Virus record (IMG/VR): IMGVR_UViG_3300025087_000039
Span: 1-64,000 of that record
DNA: 64,000 bases
Strand: one strand, 5' to 3'
Source: a virus
Part shown: positions 51,513 through 60,046 of the stretch, in pieces
How the letters are laid out: every line of letters begins with the position of its first letter
Numbering within the stretch: the stretch's first letter is position 1
Made by a program: the position numbers and the translations under genes
Notes under the pieces: model-generated
The model's input: the letters and a program-made list of their open reading frames with translations, nothing else
The model's database searches: none
What the model was told of the DNA's origin: nothing

Positions 51513-51815
51513 ATGAATAGAGCGACATTATCGAGCATAGGAACGGGAACGTGTTGTTGCCACTCAGACCCTCCTTGCATTCCTATGACCGGTTTTATAA
51601 TTTCAGGAAATTCTTCGGTTCTTGTTCAGGGCCTTCCAACTGGGGTAGTTTCAAGTATTATTATAGGAACTTGTGGACATGTGGGCGTTGTTGTTTCAGG
51701 GTCAAATTTAGCCATAACTGGTGGGGTGCCAATTGCTAGAATCAGCTCAACTTTTGTTGGGTGTTTTACCGGATTAATTGTGACTGGAGCGGCGAATGTT
51801 TTGGTTGGAGGCTAA
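51513..51815 (+). CDS. PAAR-repeat spike tip protein
   Basis: 100 residues of Gly/Ser/Val-rich PAAR-like repeats (SGNSSVLVQGLPTGVV, TGAANVLVGG) with a CCCH...PPC cluster near residue 14 that may bind the metal ion at the tip. PAAR proteins sharpen the spike of contractile injection machines. Confidence 0.85.
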   Translation: MNRATLSSIGTGTCCCHSDPPCIPMTGFIISGNSSVLVQGLPTGVVSSIIIGTCGHVGVVVSGSNLAITGGVPIARISSTFVGCFTGLIVTGAANVLVGG

Positions 51816-53057
51816 ATGGCTGTTATTAGAAATCAAGATAATTTCACAGACCCTCTTCAATATATAAGAGACCAATTATTTATTTTAGATTATAATAATT
51901 CTTCAGATAAAGAAATTTTAAAGATGAAAATTTGGGTATTGGATGGTTTATTTTTAGAAGAGGATGGAGGCATTTTATCTGACATTGATATTCAAAATCC
52001 AAAAAATCATTTTGAGTGGCTTTTAAATGAACTTTCTTTTTTAGATTCATATATTAAAACAACCGAAGGAACTTTGACAGATGGAGAATTAAATTTTACT
52101 GAATTAAAGCAATCAAGAATTGACTCAATGTCGAATTGGGTAATTACAATTAATCCTTCGACTGGGCAATATTTTAAAGATTATGAAATGCCATATAGTA
52201 ATAGACCGACCCTTTTATCTGATCTTCAATTTCAAGAATTATATCAACTATTTATTTTAAAAAGAACTAGTGGAGAATGGACAACAGCAAATAATATTAT
52301 AGATTTGATAACGACATATTGTATAGACCAAGAATCTTTTCAAGCCGAATATATGTATTTAAATTATGAAGATCCAGCGGATACATATCAAAAAATTTTA
52401 GATCAAGCCTCTGATAATAAAGAAAAAAATGATTATAATTATGTTTTGAATATGAATGAGATCTATGATGAGATGATGGGGATAATCAATTTTGTTTATG
52501 AGGACTCAACTTCTTTTGATGAAATATATTTAGTTAACACCCCACAAATTAGAAATCAAATTGCTTTGGTTGCGGGAAGTCCAACACATAAAGGAATTAT
52601 TTTAGCCGGCGGCGGATATAGATTTCAATGGATGGATATTTTTGGAAATGTCATTTCTGAACCTCATCCTGGAATGACAATTTCAGCAACAGATTGGCTT
52701 ATGGGAACTGTTGAATGGAATTTTGATTATTTTAAATTTGTTGGATATACGACGTTAACAAATACGATAGAAGATTTTTCTCCAGTTTGTGGAAAGGATA
52801 GATTGCCAAATGGAGAAGACACTTCTGGGTCTTTAACCATTGAAAGATTTGAAGAATTGAATAACAGATGGAAAAATATAAATAATTTAAGAGAAGATGA
52901 AATTACAAATATAGGAACTCGTGTTATAATTGAGTCAATGGTAAATGCAGTTATTCCAGATCTTCTTCCTGATCGTTTGCAACATTTTAATGACAAAAAG
53001 ATTCAAAAAACTTATTATACAAATATTATAAAAGAAAAACGTTCTGAGTTTTCTTAG
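51816..53057 (+). CDS. Baseplate or tail-associated structural protein (tentative)
   Basis: 413 residues, beta-rich with helical C-terminus, no recognised motif. It is located between the spike tip and the endolysin, in frame with the same transcript (ATG directly after PAAR stop). Probably a virion component. Confidence 0.5.
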   Translation: MAVIRNQDNFTDPLQYIRDQLFILDYNNSSDKEILKMKIWVLDGLFLEEDGGILSDIDIQNPKNHFEWLLNELSFLDSYIKTTEGTLTDGELNFTELKQSRIDSMSNWVITINPSTGQYFKDYEMPYSNRPTLLSDLQFQELYQLFILKRTSGEWTTANNIIDLITTYCIDQESFQAEYMYLNYEDPADTYQKILDQASDNKEKNDYNYVLNMNEIYDEMMGIINFVYEDSTSFDEIYLVNTPQIRNQIALVAGSPTHKGIILAGGGYRFQWMDIFGNVISEPHPGMTISATDWLMGTVEWNFDYFKFVGYTTLTNTIEDFSPVCGKDRLPNGEDTSGSLTIERFEELNNRWKNINNLREDEITNIGTRVIIESMVNAVIPDLLPDRLQHFNDKKIQKTYYTNIIKEKRSEFS

Positions 53058-53066
53058 AGGTATAAT

Positions 53067-53585
53067 ATGAAAATTCCTTTTAAGCCCAGCTTGATGAAAA
53101 CTAGATATCGTAAACCACGATGGATAATTATACATCATACTTCAGAAATATATGATATTCCCTCTTCCAGAATAGACAATGGAAAATATCAATTGCCTGG
53201 AGTTTTAAAAGGCGTTTTAGAAAAAAAGCAAGCTGATATAAATTATCATTATATTATTGAAAAGATTGATGATGATTATCAAGTTTTAGCTGGGAGGCCT
53301 TTTGTTTATATTTGTGAGTGGGATGATATTCCTTTTAATATCAATGAAAATTCTATTCATATTGCATGTTTAGGTTCATATGATTTTAAAATTCCAGAGC
53401 CTCGCCTTTATGAAGTTTTGGCTTATCGTTTAATCAATCCTCTCATTCGAGTATTTCACACACTCCGTCCAGAAAAAATCCTCCTTCATAACGAAGTTAG
53501 CACTAATGAAAAAATTACTTGTCCTGGAGAATTTTTTGATAAAGCGATTTTGATTTCAATGGTTAAACGTTTTATCATTAAATAG
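53067..53585 (+). CDS. N-acetylmuramoyl-L-alanine amidase (Amidase_2-type endolysin)
   Basis: 172 residues. IIIHHT (20-25), NYHYIIE (59-65) and LLHNEVS...CPG (139-154) are the zinc ligands and catalytic residues of PGRP/Amidase_2 enzymes. It cleaves the bond between MurNAc and the peptide stem. No signal peptide. Likely the lysis enzyme; the adjacent genes do not include an evident holin, although the 49-aa double-hydrophobic protein at 55153 is a candidate. Confidence 0.85.
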   Translation: MKIPFKPSLMKTRYRKPRWIIIHHTSEIYDIPSSRIDNGKYQLPGVLKGVLEKKQADINYHYIIEKIDDDYQVLAGRPFVYICEWDDIPFNINENSIHIACLGSYDFKIPEPRLYEVLAYRLINPLIRVFHTLRPEKILLHNEVSTNEKITCPGEFFDKAILISMVKRFIIK

Positions 53586-53722
53586 ATATTTTTTTTCATA
53601 AAAAGAACAAATACAATATCCCCTTTATTTCTTCTTTGACCTCCCGTCTTCTATATATATTAATATTTGAGATCTATATTTATCCATTTCTTTTTTTTTG
53701 AACCCAAAAGAAGGAGGCTAAT
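53586..53722 (+). other. Short regulatory gap with both leader element and promoter copy 3
   Basis: 137 nt between the amidase and the 53723 gene. It holds AAAAGAACAAAT (53602-53613) and the promoter-like element (53651-53671). AT-rich elsewhere, with no terminator hairpin seen. Confidence 0.6.
53651..53671 (+). promoter_or_regulatory. Candidate phage promoter element, copy 3
   Basis: CTATATATATTAATA plus TTTGAG, matching the first 15 nt and final GAG of copies 1 and 2. Located 51 nt upstream of the TTG start at 53723. Confidence 0.6.
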
Positions 53723-55156
53723 TTGTTCGAATTTGATCCCAAAGAAAAAGTTGTTAAAATCAGTGATGGATCAACCGAAAGACAAGTTCAATTAATTAGC
53801 TCAACTGTAACCAACAAGTTTTTTATTGTGGAAAATTTTATAAACAATCTTTTAAAGATGTTTGGTGATGAATTTTCAAAATGGTATTTTAATATGATTT
53901 CTGAATATCAAGATAATATGGAAAATAGATTGGAAATTCTTGAAAATAATATTCCAATCATAAAAAAATATGTTGATGATTATATTTTAAATTCTGGTTT
54001 GGATTTTAATAAACATGTTGATTTATCTAAAGCTAAGAAAACAAGTATTTTATTTATGCCTGACGAGATCGAAAAAATAATTAAGCTATCTTCTTATTTA
54101 AAACTTATAGCGATTTTTTCTAATTCAAAAGATAAGTTGAATCAAAATCAATATAAAAAGATTTATAATTTGGTAGCCGATGATGTTTCAAAATCAGATA
54201 TTGCCGTAAAGATTTTTGACTTAATAAAAACAAAAACATTTAGATATAATTTGACAGATAAATCAATGTGGGATTATATTATGGCAATTCGTTGTAAATC
54301 AATTGATATTCATGTAGTTGAGATTTTTAATTTTGTTATGAATAGTATTTTAATTCTTTGTGAAGAAGATAAAAACCCAATCACTTATTTTATTGGGGTT
54401 ACAGATGAATCGGTAAAATGGTTTTTGAGATCAGTTTATAAAGACACAATCGTTTATGAGGATAGTATTTCAACTGAAGATATTTATACCCCAAGTACAG
54501 ATAATTTAAAAACCTATACATATAATAGTGGACTTGGAAGAATTAAGGGCGTTTCATATGAATTGATTTATGACACGATTGAAAAAGAATCAAGTTCTCA
54601 TTTTGATAGCAAGAATGAAGATTTAAAATTATTAGAATTTCAAACAAGAATAGGAAAGTCTGAATTTATTTCTCCCTTGTGTGAATGTTTGACTTTTCCA
54701 GTTCTTTCAAAAATTACAAATATTCCTTATGTACATTTCAAAACTTTATCTCCAGAACATTCTGCGGTGGTTTCAATCTTGGTTAGTAAAATTCTTCAAA
54801 AAGTTTTTGATAATGAATATAAAAATCTCTTTACATTATTGGAATATTATCCAACCGCTTCTCCGGCATTGATGACAACCTATACAATAAAGTCAGTTAA
54901 AGAATATATAGAAAAACAAAATGATTCAACCTTTTTTGGATTTAAAACCAAAGTCTTTTTATATAATACTTTAAGTTATTTTATAGGAAGAATTTCCAGA
55001 GCTGGCTTTTATCATACGATCACAGGCGCTCCTTTACCAGGTATTCCTTTAACAAAAATTGAGTCTGAGATGATAGAATATTTTAGTGATTATTTCTCTG
55101 GAAAATTAGATGATAAATTTGATAAAATGAAATATATTTTGAATTCATATTTATGA
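53723..55156 (+). CDS. Unknown protein
   Basis: 477 residues from TTG 53723, justified by the strong Shine-Dalgarno AAGGAGG 5 nt upstream. Mixed alpha/beta, hydrophobic stretches near the C-terminus (FYHTITGAPLPGIPL). No recognised motif. First gene downstream of promoter copy 3. ATGA overlap with the next small gene. Confidence 0.65.
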   Translation: MFEFDPKEKVVKISDGSTERQVQLISSTVTNKFFIVENFINNLLKMFGDEFSKWYFNMISEYQDNMENRLEILENNIPIIKKYVDDYILNSGLDFNKHVDLSKAKKTSILFMPDEIEKIIKLSSYLKLIAIFSNSKDKLNQNQYKKIYNLVADDVSKSDIAVKIFDLIKTKTFRYNLTDKSMWDYIMAIRCKSIDIHVVEIFNFVMNSILILCEEDKNPITYFIGVTDESVKWFLRSVYKDTIVYEDSISTEDIYTPSTDNLKTYTYNSGLGRIKGVSYELIYDTIEKESSSHFDSKNEDLKLLEFQTRIGKSEFISPLCECLTFPVLSKITNIPYVHFKTLSPEHSAVVSILVSKILQKVFDNEYKNLFTLLEYYPTASPALMTTYTIKSVKEYIEKQNDSTFFGFKTKVFLYNTLSYFIGRISRAGFYHTITGAPLPGIPLTKIESEMIEYFSDYFSGKLDDKFDKMKYILNSYL

Positions 55157-55302
55157 CTGGTTGTTTATTTTTTGTTGGACTTTTGTTTATAATTATTGGG
55201 TTAATTATTTCGTTAGGGTTTGAAATTGGAATCGGAATATTTTTAATAGGTTGTTTTATATTTTTTCCAATTTTATTGATCTCAGGAATAGATGATTTGT
55301 GA
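55153..55302 (+). CDS. Small two-helix membrane protein (49 aa), possible holin
   Basis: 49 residues. Starts within the stop of the previous gene (ATGA). Two hydrophobic spans separated by LGFEIGIG; short acidic end DDL. Its stop overlaps the start of the first Cys-rich gene by the sequence ATGATTTGTGA. Holin-like length and topology, but there is no direct evidence. Confidence 0.45.
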   Translation: MTGCLFFVGLLFIIIGLIISLGFEIGIGIFLIGCFIFFPILLISGIDDL

Positions 55303-55693
55303 TAATTGCATTTTAAATAAAATATGTGAAAAAAATTGTATAAATTTGCTAAATCAAATATCTGAAGAATATATTAGTAAAGATAATTTTAATATTTGTC
55401 CTTTATGTGGAATAAATTTTTATGAAAAAATTCATGATATAAATTGTATTGTTTTTACAGATAATAAATTTGTTGAGTTAAAAAGAGACTACCACTCAAG
55501 AGTTAGTTTTACAAGTTTTATTATTGGAATGAAGGAAATTCATATAGGCAGAATGAAAATAAACAATCCTTGTGAAAAGTTTGATAAAAATAATCCAAAA
55601 AATTGTTGGAAATGTCTGAATTATATAGAATATAGTTCAATAACATTGTATTTAATAAATGAAAATAATAATAAAATATACATGGTATTTTAG
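55292..55693 (+). CDS. Cys-rich small protein, family member 1
   Basis: 133 residues. MICDNCILNKICEKNC at the N-terminus, CPLCG in the middle and PCEKFDKNNPKNCWKCLNY at the end: three Cys pairs, probably zinc-binding. The same arrangement occurs in three neighbours (56239, 56634, 57019). No outside family recognised. Confidence 0.6.
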   Translation: MICDNCILNKICEKNCINLLNQISEEYISKDNFNICPLCGINFYEKIHDINCIVFTDNKFVELKRDYHSRVSFTSFIIGMKEIHIGRMKINNPCEKFDKNNPKNCWKCLNYIEYSSITLYLINENNNKIYMVF

Positions 55694-55732
55694 AAGATGA
55701 GAATATAAAAGATACAGAAGGGAACCTTTTTC

Positions 55733-55858
55733 ATGGGAAAAATAATTAAATGTAACCATTGTGAAAAAGAAGTTGAAGAAAATTTTGGAAATTTGGTTCC
55801 TTCTTTTGATAATATTTTAGATCTTGGGATTGTCCCAATAATGTTAGAATTGATATGA
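55733..55858 (+). CDS. Small protein with one CxxC (41 aa), possibly the first half of a split zinc ribbon
   Basis: 41 residues from ATG 55733 (AAGGGA upstream). CNHCEKE gives one CxxC. Its stop overlaps the next ATG (ATGA), and the following 55-aa protein carries a second CxxC, so the two could be one zinc-ribbon protein split by a frameshift. Confidence 0.45.
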   Translation: MGKIIKCNHCEKEVEENFGNLVPSFDNILDLGIVPIMLELI

Positions 55859-56022
55859 AATATATTTATCTCTGTTTTCATTGTTACATGAAAGCGTCAA
55901 AGATGGCACAAGACCTGCAAAAATTTATTGGTGGTGAAGTCACAAACCCAATGCTTCTTCCATTTTCCGGTTTATACAAAGGAGTTAAATTTAGGTTGGA
56001 ACAGAAAGAAAAAAAATTATGA
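55855..56022 (+). CDS. Small protein with one CxxC (55 aa), possibly the second half of a split zinc ribbon
   Basis: 55 residues from ATG 55855: YLCFHCYMKASK then a helical tail ending EQKEKKL. -1 frame relative to the previous ORF; TGA overlaps the next gene's ATG (ATGA). No other motif. Confidence 0.45.
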   Translation: MKYIYLCFHCYMKASKMAQDLQKFIGGEVTNPMLLPFSGLYKGVKFRLEQKEKKL

Positions 56023-56249
56023 AAATATCTAAAAGAACAAAAGAAGTTTTGAGTAATGTTATGGAAGAATTTTTATTTGAGCCAGTCAATAAGATAACAA
56101 TTGAAAATATAAAAGATTATATTAATTATATGACAAATATACCCAAATGTTTTATTGAAGTACGAGTGAAAGATATTAATAAAATTTTGGTTGGATATTA
56201 TGTTTCAGAATTTAAATATCAAGAATTCATTTTATTTTATGATTTGTGA
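56019..56249 (+). CDS. Small unknown protein (76 aa)
   Basis: 76 residues, amphipathic helices then beta. Start overlaps the previous stop. Ends FYDL, with its TGA overlapping the next Cys-rich start through the same ATGATTTGTGA junction as at 55292. Confidence 0.5.
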   Translation: MKISKRTKEVLSNVMEEFLFEPVNKITIENIKDYINYMTNIPKCFIEVRVKDINKILVGYYVSEFKYQEFILFYDL

Positions 56250-56634
56250 TAATTGTATCTTAACAAATGTTTGTGGTTTTGAATGTGAAAACTTTATTGA
56301 TAGTATTGAAAAAATTGAACTGATGAGATTAGAAAAAGGAAAATGTCCATTTTGTAATCATATAATATCTAATGGATTTTGTTCATGTGGAATTTTTGTA
56401 TCAAGACTTATTCTTGATTTACCTTATCATAGAGAATGTGGGATTGAACGACGATACCATTTTGGTATTAGATTTAATAATCGAGAGGTTGAAATTTACC
56501 TCTTATATATTGTAAAACCATGTAAAAAGTTTGAAAAAAATAATGCAAAAAAGTGTTTTGACTGTTTAGGTTTTGAGTTTGATATTTATTGTAGATTTTT
56601 AAATTATAAAAATATAATTTCGGCTGTTTTTTAA
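56239..56634 (+). CDS. Cys-rich small protein, family member 2
   Basis: 131 residues from ATG 56239. MICDNCILTNVCGFEC, then CPFCNHII, and PCKKFEKNNAKKCFDCLGF. Between the second and third Cys pairs LPYHRECGIERRYHFGI has a His that recurs as HS in the other copies. Probably zinc-binding. Confidence 0.6.
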   Translation: MICDNCILTNVCGFECENFIDSIEKIELMRLEKGKCPFCNHIISNGFCSCGIFVSRLILDLPYHRECGIERRYHFGIRFNNREVEIYLLYIVKPCKKFEKNNAKKCFDCLGFEFDIYCRFLNYKNIISAVF

Positions 56635-57017
56635 TGATTTGTGATAATTGTATTTTGAAAAAAGTATGTAAAAAAAGTTGTATAAATTTTTTAGAACAAT
56701 TATCTCAAGAATATATTTTTGAAGAAAAATATGTATTATGTCCATTTTGTGGACAACCATTTAAAGAAATATCACCAAAAAACTGTAAGGTTTTTACATC
56801 ATTATTTTCTAGCCTTCGAGATTGTCACTCTGATATAGTTTGTACGCGTTTTCTAGGACATATGCTATTACGTATTTATAGAATAAATATAGAAAAACAT
56901 TGTGTTAATTTTGATAAAAATGATCCAAAAAAATGTTGGAATTGTATAGGTTATATATTGAGTGATAAGACAACTTTATATTTAAAAAATAAAAATAAGT
57001 TATATATGATATTTTAA
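56634..57017 (+). CDS. Cys-rich small protein, family member 3
   Basis: 127 residues. MICDNCILKKVCKKSC, CPFCGQPF and the closing KNDPKKCWNCIGY. The ATG overlaps the stop of the previous copy (TAATG). Most similar to member 1. Confidence 0.6.
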   Translation: MICDNCILKKVCKKSCINFLEQLSQEYIFEEKYVLCPFCGQPFKEISPKNCKVFTSLFSSLRDCHSDIVCTRFLGHMLLRIYRINIEKHCVNFDKNDPKKCWNCIGYILSDKTTLYLKNKNKLYMIF

Positions 57018-57018
57018 A

Positions 57019-57426
57019 ATGCAATCAAACTTCTTTTGTGATAAATGTATTTTAAGAATCAATTGCTTCTCTTTTTGTGATTTATTTTTTGACCAAATTT
57101 CCGATAAATGGTTATTTAACAAAAATTTTAATATTTGCCCCCTTTGCGGAAAGAGAATAAAAATTGATTGTCAATGTATGAAAGATGTATATGAAAGTGC
57201 CATTAGTAATCCGAAAGGGAATTGTCACTCTGGAATAATGCAGGCTGTCTTTATATTAAAACATCATAATCGAATAAAAATTTATTATTCTGAAATAGTG
57301 AGACCATGTAAAACATTTTTTAATAAAAATTCAGAAATAAATTGTTGGAGATGTTTTGGATATACATCATTTGGAAGACCATTTAAATTTCTAAAAAATA
57401 AAAATGAAATATTTATCATTTCTTAA
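57019..57426 (+). CDS. Cys-rich small protein, family member 4
   Basis: 135 residues. The start is longer (MQSNFFCDKCILRINCFSFC) but the pattern is kept: CPLCGKRI, NCHSGIM, PCKTFFNKNSEINCWRCFGY. Most divergent member. It is followed 26 bp later by the NAD-salvage gene. Confidence 0.6.
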   Translation: MQSNFFCDKCILRINCFSFCDLFFDQISDKWLFNKNFNICPLCGKRIKIDCQCMKDVYESAISNPKGNCHSGIMQAVFILKHHNRIKIYYSEIVRPCKTFFNKNSEINCWRCFGYTSFGRPFKFLKNKNEIFIIS

Positions 57427-57452
57427 AACAAATATATCTTTGAAAGGATAGG

Positions 57453-58325
57453 ATGAAAAACACCGTTGGAGTTATAGTCGGAAGATTTCAAGTTGATAAA
57501 CTCCATGAAGGACATGAAGAATTGATTCGATTTGTATTTAATGAACATACGAAAGTTATTATTTTTATTGGAATTTCTCAAGCTAAAAGTTCATTTCGAA
57601 ATCCATTAGATTTTGAAAATCAAAAACAAGTGATTTTAGAAAAATTTCCAAAAGCTATCGTTTCATATATTAGAGATGAATATTATGATAAAGTTTGGTC
57701 TAAAATCTTAGATGAAAAAATCTATGATATTATTGGCCCAAATGAGGAGCCTATTTTATATGGGGGCAGAGATAGTTTTATTTCTTTTTATTCCGGAAAA
57801 TATTCTCATGTAACAGTCGATAGTAATTCTAAAAAATCAGGAACTAAAATTAGAGCACATATAGGAAAATCAATTCTACAAGATTCAGCTTTTCGTTCTG
57901 GTATAATTTGGTCTTCACAAAATAGATATATCAATCCAATCCCTACTGTAGATATTGCAATTTTAAATGAAGAAAATACAGAAATTCTTTTATGTCGAAA
58001 ACCAAATTTAGATAAATTTCAATTTATTGGTGGTTTTGTTGACCCAGGAGAAACAATCGAATCTGCGGCAAAAAGGGAAACTTTTGAAGAAACTGGTCTT
58101 GAAGTTTCCTCTATTCAATATATTGGAAGTTGTGTAATTGATGATTGGAGATATAGAAATGAGCCTACAAATATTATAACGACATTATTTAAAACAATTA
58201 GACTTTTTGGGAAGGCAACCCCAAGGGATGATGTTGAAGAATTGAAATGGTTTAAAATTGAAGATTTTGAAAAATATGTAATTCCATTTCATTTTCCCCT
58301 TGTTGGACTTTTGAAAGGACTTTAG
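57453..58325 (+). CDS. Bifunctional NMN adenylyltransferase / Nudix hydrolase (NadM-like)
   Basis: 290 residues. N-terminal nucleotidyltransferase: GRFQ (10-13) and HEGHEEL (18-24), then GTKIRAHI (about 130-137, the ISxxxxR-type end). C-terminal Nudix domain with GGFVDPGETIESAAKRETFEETGL (about 193-216, shown in parts). It makes NAD+ from NMN and ATP; the Nudix part may hydrolyse ADP-ribose. Directly followed by a nicotinamide phosphoribosyltransferase gene: together they recycle nicotinamide to NAD+. Confidence 0.85.
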   Translation: MKNTVGVIVGRFQVDKLHEGHEELIRFVFNEHTKVIIFIGISQAKSSFRNPLDFENQKQVILEKFPKAIVSYIRDEYYDKVWSKILDEKIYDIIGPNEEPILYGGRDSFISFYSGKYSHVTVDSNSKKSGTKIRAHIGKSILQDSAFRSGIIWSSQNRYINPIPTVDIAILNEENTEILLCRKPNLDKFQFIGGFVDPGETIESAAKRETFEETGLEVSSIQYIGSCVIDDWRYRNEPTNIITTLFKTIRLFGKATPRDDVEELKWFKIEDFEKYVIPFHFPLVGLLKGL

Positions 58326-58327
58326 AC

Positions 58328-59692
58328 ATGAGAAATATAACAACCTTATCTGATTCCTATAAAATGGGACATTATGGAATGTATCCAGATGGAATTACAA
58401 ATGTTTATTCATATTTTGAGTCTAGAAGTGGCGCAAAATTCAATGCAACAGTTTTCTTTGGACTTCAATATTTAATTAAGAAAAATTTGTTGGGTCAGGT
58501 CGTGACAAAAGAAAAAATTAAGATGGGAAAAGAATTGATCGATCAACATTTGGGCCCAGGTATTTTTAATGAAAAAGGTTGGAATTATATATTGAATAAT
58601 TTTGATGGAAAATTGCCCGTAAGAATTAAGGCAGTTCCTGAAGGAATGGCAATTCCAACAAATAATGTTATAATGACAGTTGAAAATACCGATCCAAATT
58701 GTTTTTGGTTGACAAATCATTTAGAAACTTTATTGACTCATGTTTGGAGTTCAAGTACATGCGCGACTCTTTCTAGAGAAATTAAAATTCTTTTTAAATA
58801 TTATTTAGATCTTACAGCGTCTTCCAATTTTCAAGGAATTGATTTCATGCTTCATGATTTTGGTTATCGTGGAGTTAGCTCAGTCGAAAGTGCGGGAATT
58901 GAAGGGGCTGGTCATCTTGTAAATTTTAAAGGCACAGATACAATTAGAGGCATCGAAACAGCGATCAAATATTATCATTCTGATGTTTGTGGATATTCAG
59001 TCCCCGCTACCGAACATAGTATTATGACAAGCCGTGGTCAAGAAGGTGAAAAAGAATTGTTAAAAGATCTTTGTAAAAAGTATAATTCTGGAATTTTAAG
59101 TATTGTCATTGATAGCTATGATTTTGAGAATTTTATTTCTGAGGTTTCAAAATCTTGTAAAGAAGAAATTTTAAATAGAAATGGAAAAACTGTATTTCGT
59201 CCTGATAGCGGTGAGCCAGTATCTACGACAATTTTAGTTCTTGAACTTTTGAAATCTATTTTTGGATGTCAAGTTAATGATAAAGGCTATAAAGTTTTAA
59301 ATGAAAAAATTGGTGTTTTGTGGGGAGATGGCATTGATTATCTTGGAATAAGAAATATTCTTCATGCGATGAAAGCAGCCGCTTGGAGTGCTGAGAATAT
59401 TGTATTTGGAATGGGTGGTGGTCTTTTACAAAAAATAAATAGAGACGATCAAAGGTTTGCTTTTAAATGTTCAGCACAATGTGTAAATGGAGAATGGAGA
59501 GAAATTTTTAAGAAGCCAAAGGATATAAGCAAAATGTCTAAGAAAGGTAGATTTTCTTTAAATAAAGAAGGAGAAAATTATATTACTGTAAAGGAAGGAA
59601 CCGGCGTAGATATTTTAGAAACAGTTTTTGAAAATGGAGAATTGTTGATAGATCGAACTTTTGAAGAAATTAGAAGAAACGCAGCTATTTAA
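58328..59692 (+). CDS. nadV: Nicotinamide phosphoribosyltransferase (NadV/NAMPT)
   Basis: 454 residues. SDSYKMGHYGMYP, YFESRSGAKF, HDFGYRGVSS (about 175-184), ATEHSIM and VFRPDSGEP are signatures of nicotinamide phosphoribosyltransferase, which makes NMN from nicotinamide and PRPP. Length is typical for bacterial/phage NadV. Stop and start are 2 bp apart from the NadM-like gene. Expected to restore NAD+ after host depletion. Confidence 0.95.
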   Translation: MRNITTLSDSYKMGHYGMYPDGITNVYSYFESRSGAKFNATVFFGLQYLIKKNLLGQVVTKEKIKMGKELIDQHLGPGIFNEKGWNYILNNFDGKLPVRIKAVPEGMAIPTNNVIMTVENTDPNCFWLTNHLETLLTHVWSSSTCATLSREIKILFKYYLDLTASSNFQGIDFMLHDFGYRGVSSVESAGIEGAGHLVNFKGTDTIRGIETAIKYYHSDVCGYSVPATEHSIMTSRGQEGEKELLKDLCKKYNSGILSIVIDSYDFENFISEVSKSCKEEILNRNGKTVFRPDSGEPVSTTILVLELLKSIFGCQVNDKGYKVLNEKIGVLWGDGIDYLGIRNILHAMKAAAWSAENIVFGMGGGLLQKINRDDQRFAFKCSAQCVNGEWREIFKKPKDISKMSKKGRFSLNKEGENYITVKEGTGVDILETVFENGELLIDRTFEEIRRNAAI

Positions 59693-59704
59693 GGAGGATT
59701 AAAA

Positions 59705-59959
59705 ATGGATTATAATATCATAGTCGAGATAGCAAAAGTTGGAAATTATACCGATAAACAAATTGAAGGGCTTTTGACAGGTATATGTGATGATTTACAT
59801 TCGAATGATTGTCGTAGTTGTCCCATGGTTGAAATGGAATTAGTTAAAATCGATGAGAATTATAAATTTTCTTCTGATCTTTTCAAAGATGAAAAAGGAA
59901 ATTGTCCTTTTCATAAATTTGGAAGAAGAATGCTTGAAGCAATTAGATATCACGGATAA
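59705..59959 (+). CDS. Small Cys-containing protein
   Basis: 84 residues from ATG after AAGGAGG. Cys at CDDLHSNDCRSCP and NCPFHKF gives a zinc-like set. Last gene before the terminator at 59984. No family recognised. Confidence 0.6.
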   Translation: MDYNIIVEIAKVGNYTDKQIEGLLTGICDDLHSNDCRSCPMVEMELVKIDENYKFSSDLFKDEKGNCPFHKFGRRMLEAIRYHG

Positions 59960-59983
59960 TAGACTACAAGAAAATATTAAAGA

Positions 59984-60023
59984 AAAATGGGTTGGGGCAT
60001 GGTTTATCCCGATCCATTTTTTT
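59984..60023 (+). terminator. Intrinsic terminator
   Basis: AAAATGGGTTGGG (59984-59996) pairs with CCCGATCCATTTT (60008-60020) with two G-U pairs and an 11-nt loop, then continues as a run of seven T (60017-60023). This is the only classic Rho-independent terminator recognised in the window. It ends the Cys-rich/NAD-salvage transcription unit. Confidence 0.75.
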
Positions 60024-60046
60024 GCACTTTTTCTTTAAACTTTTTT

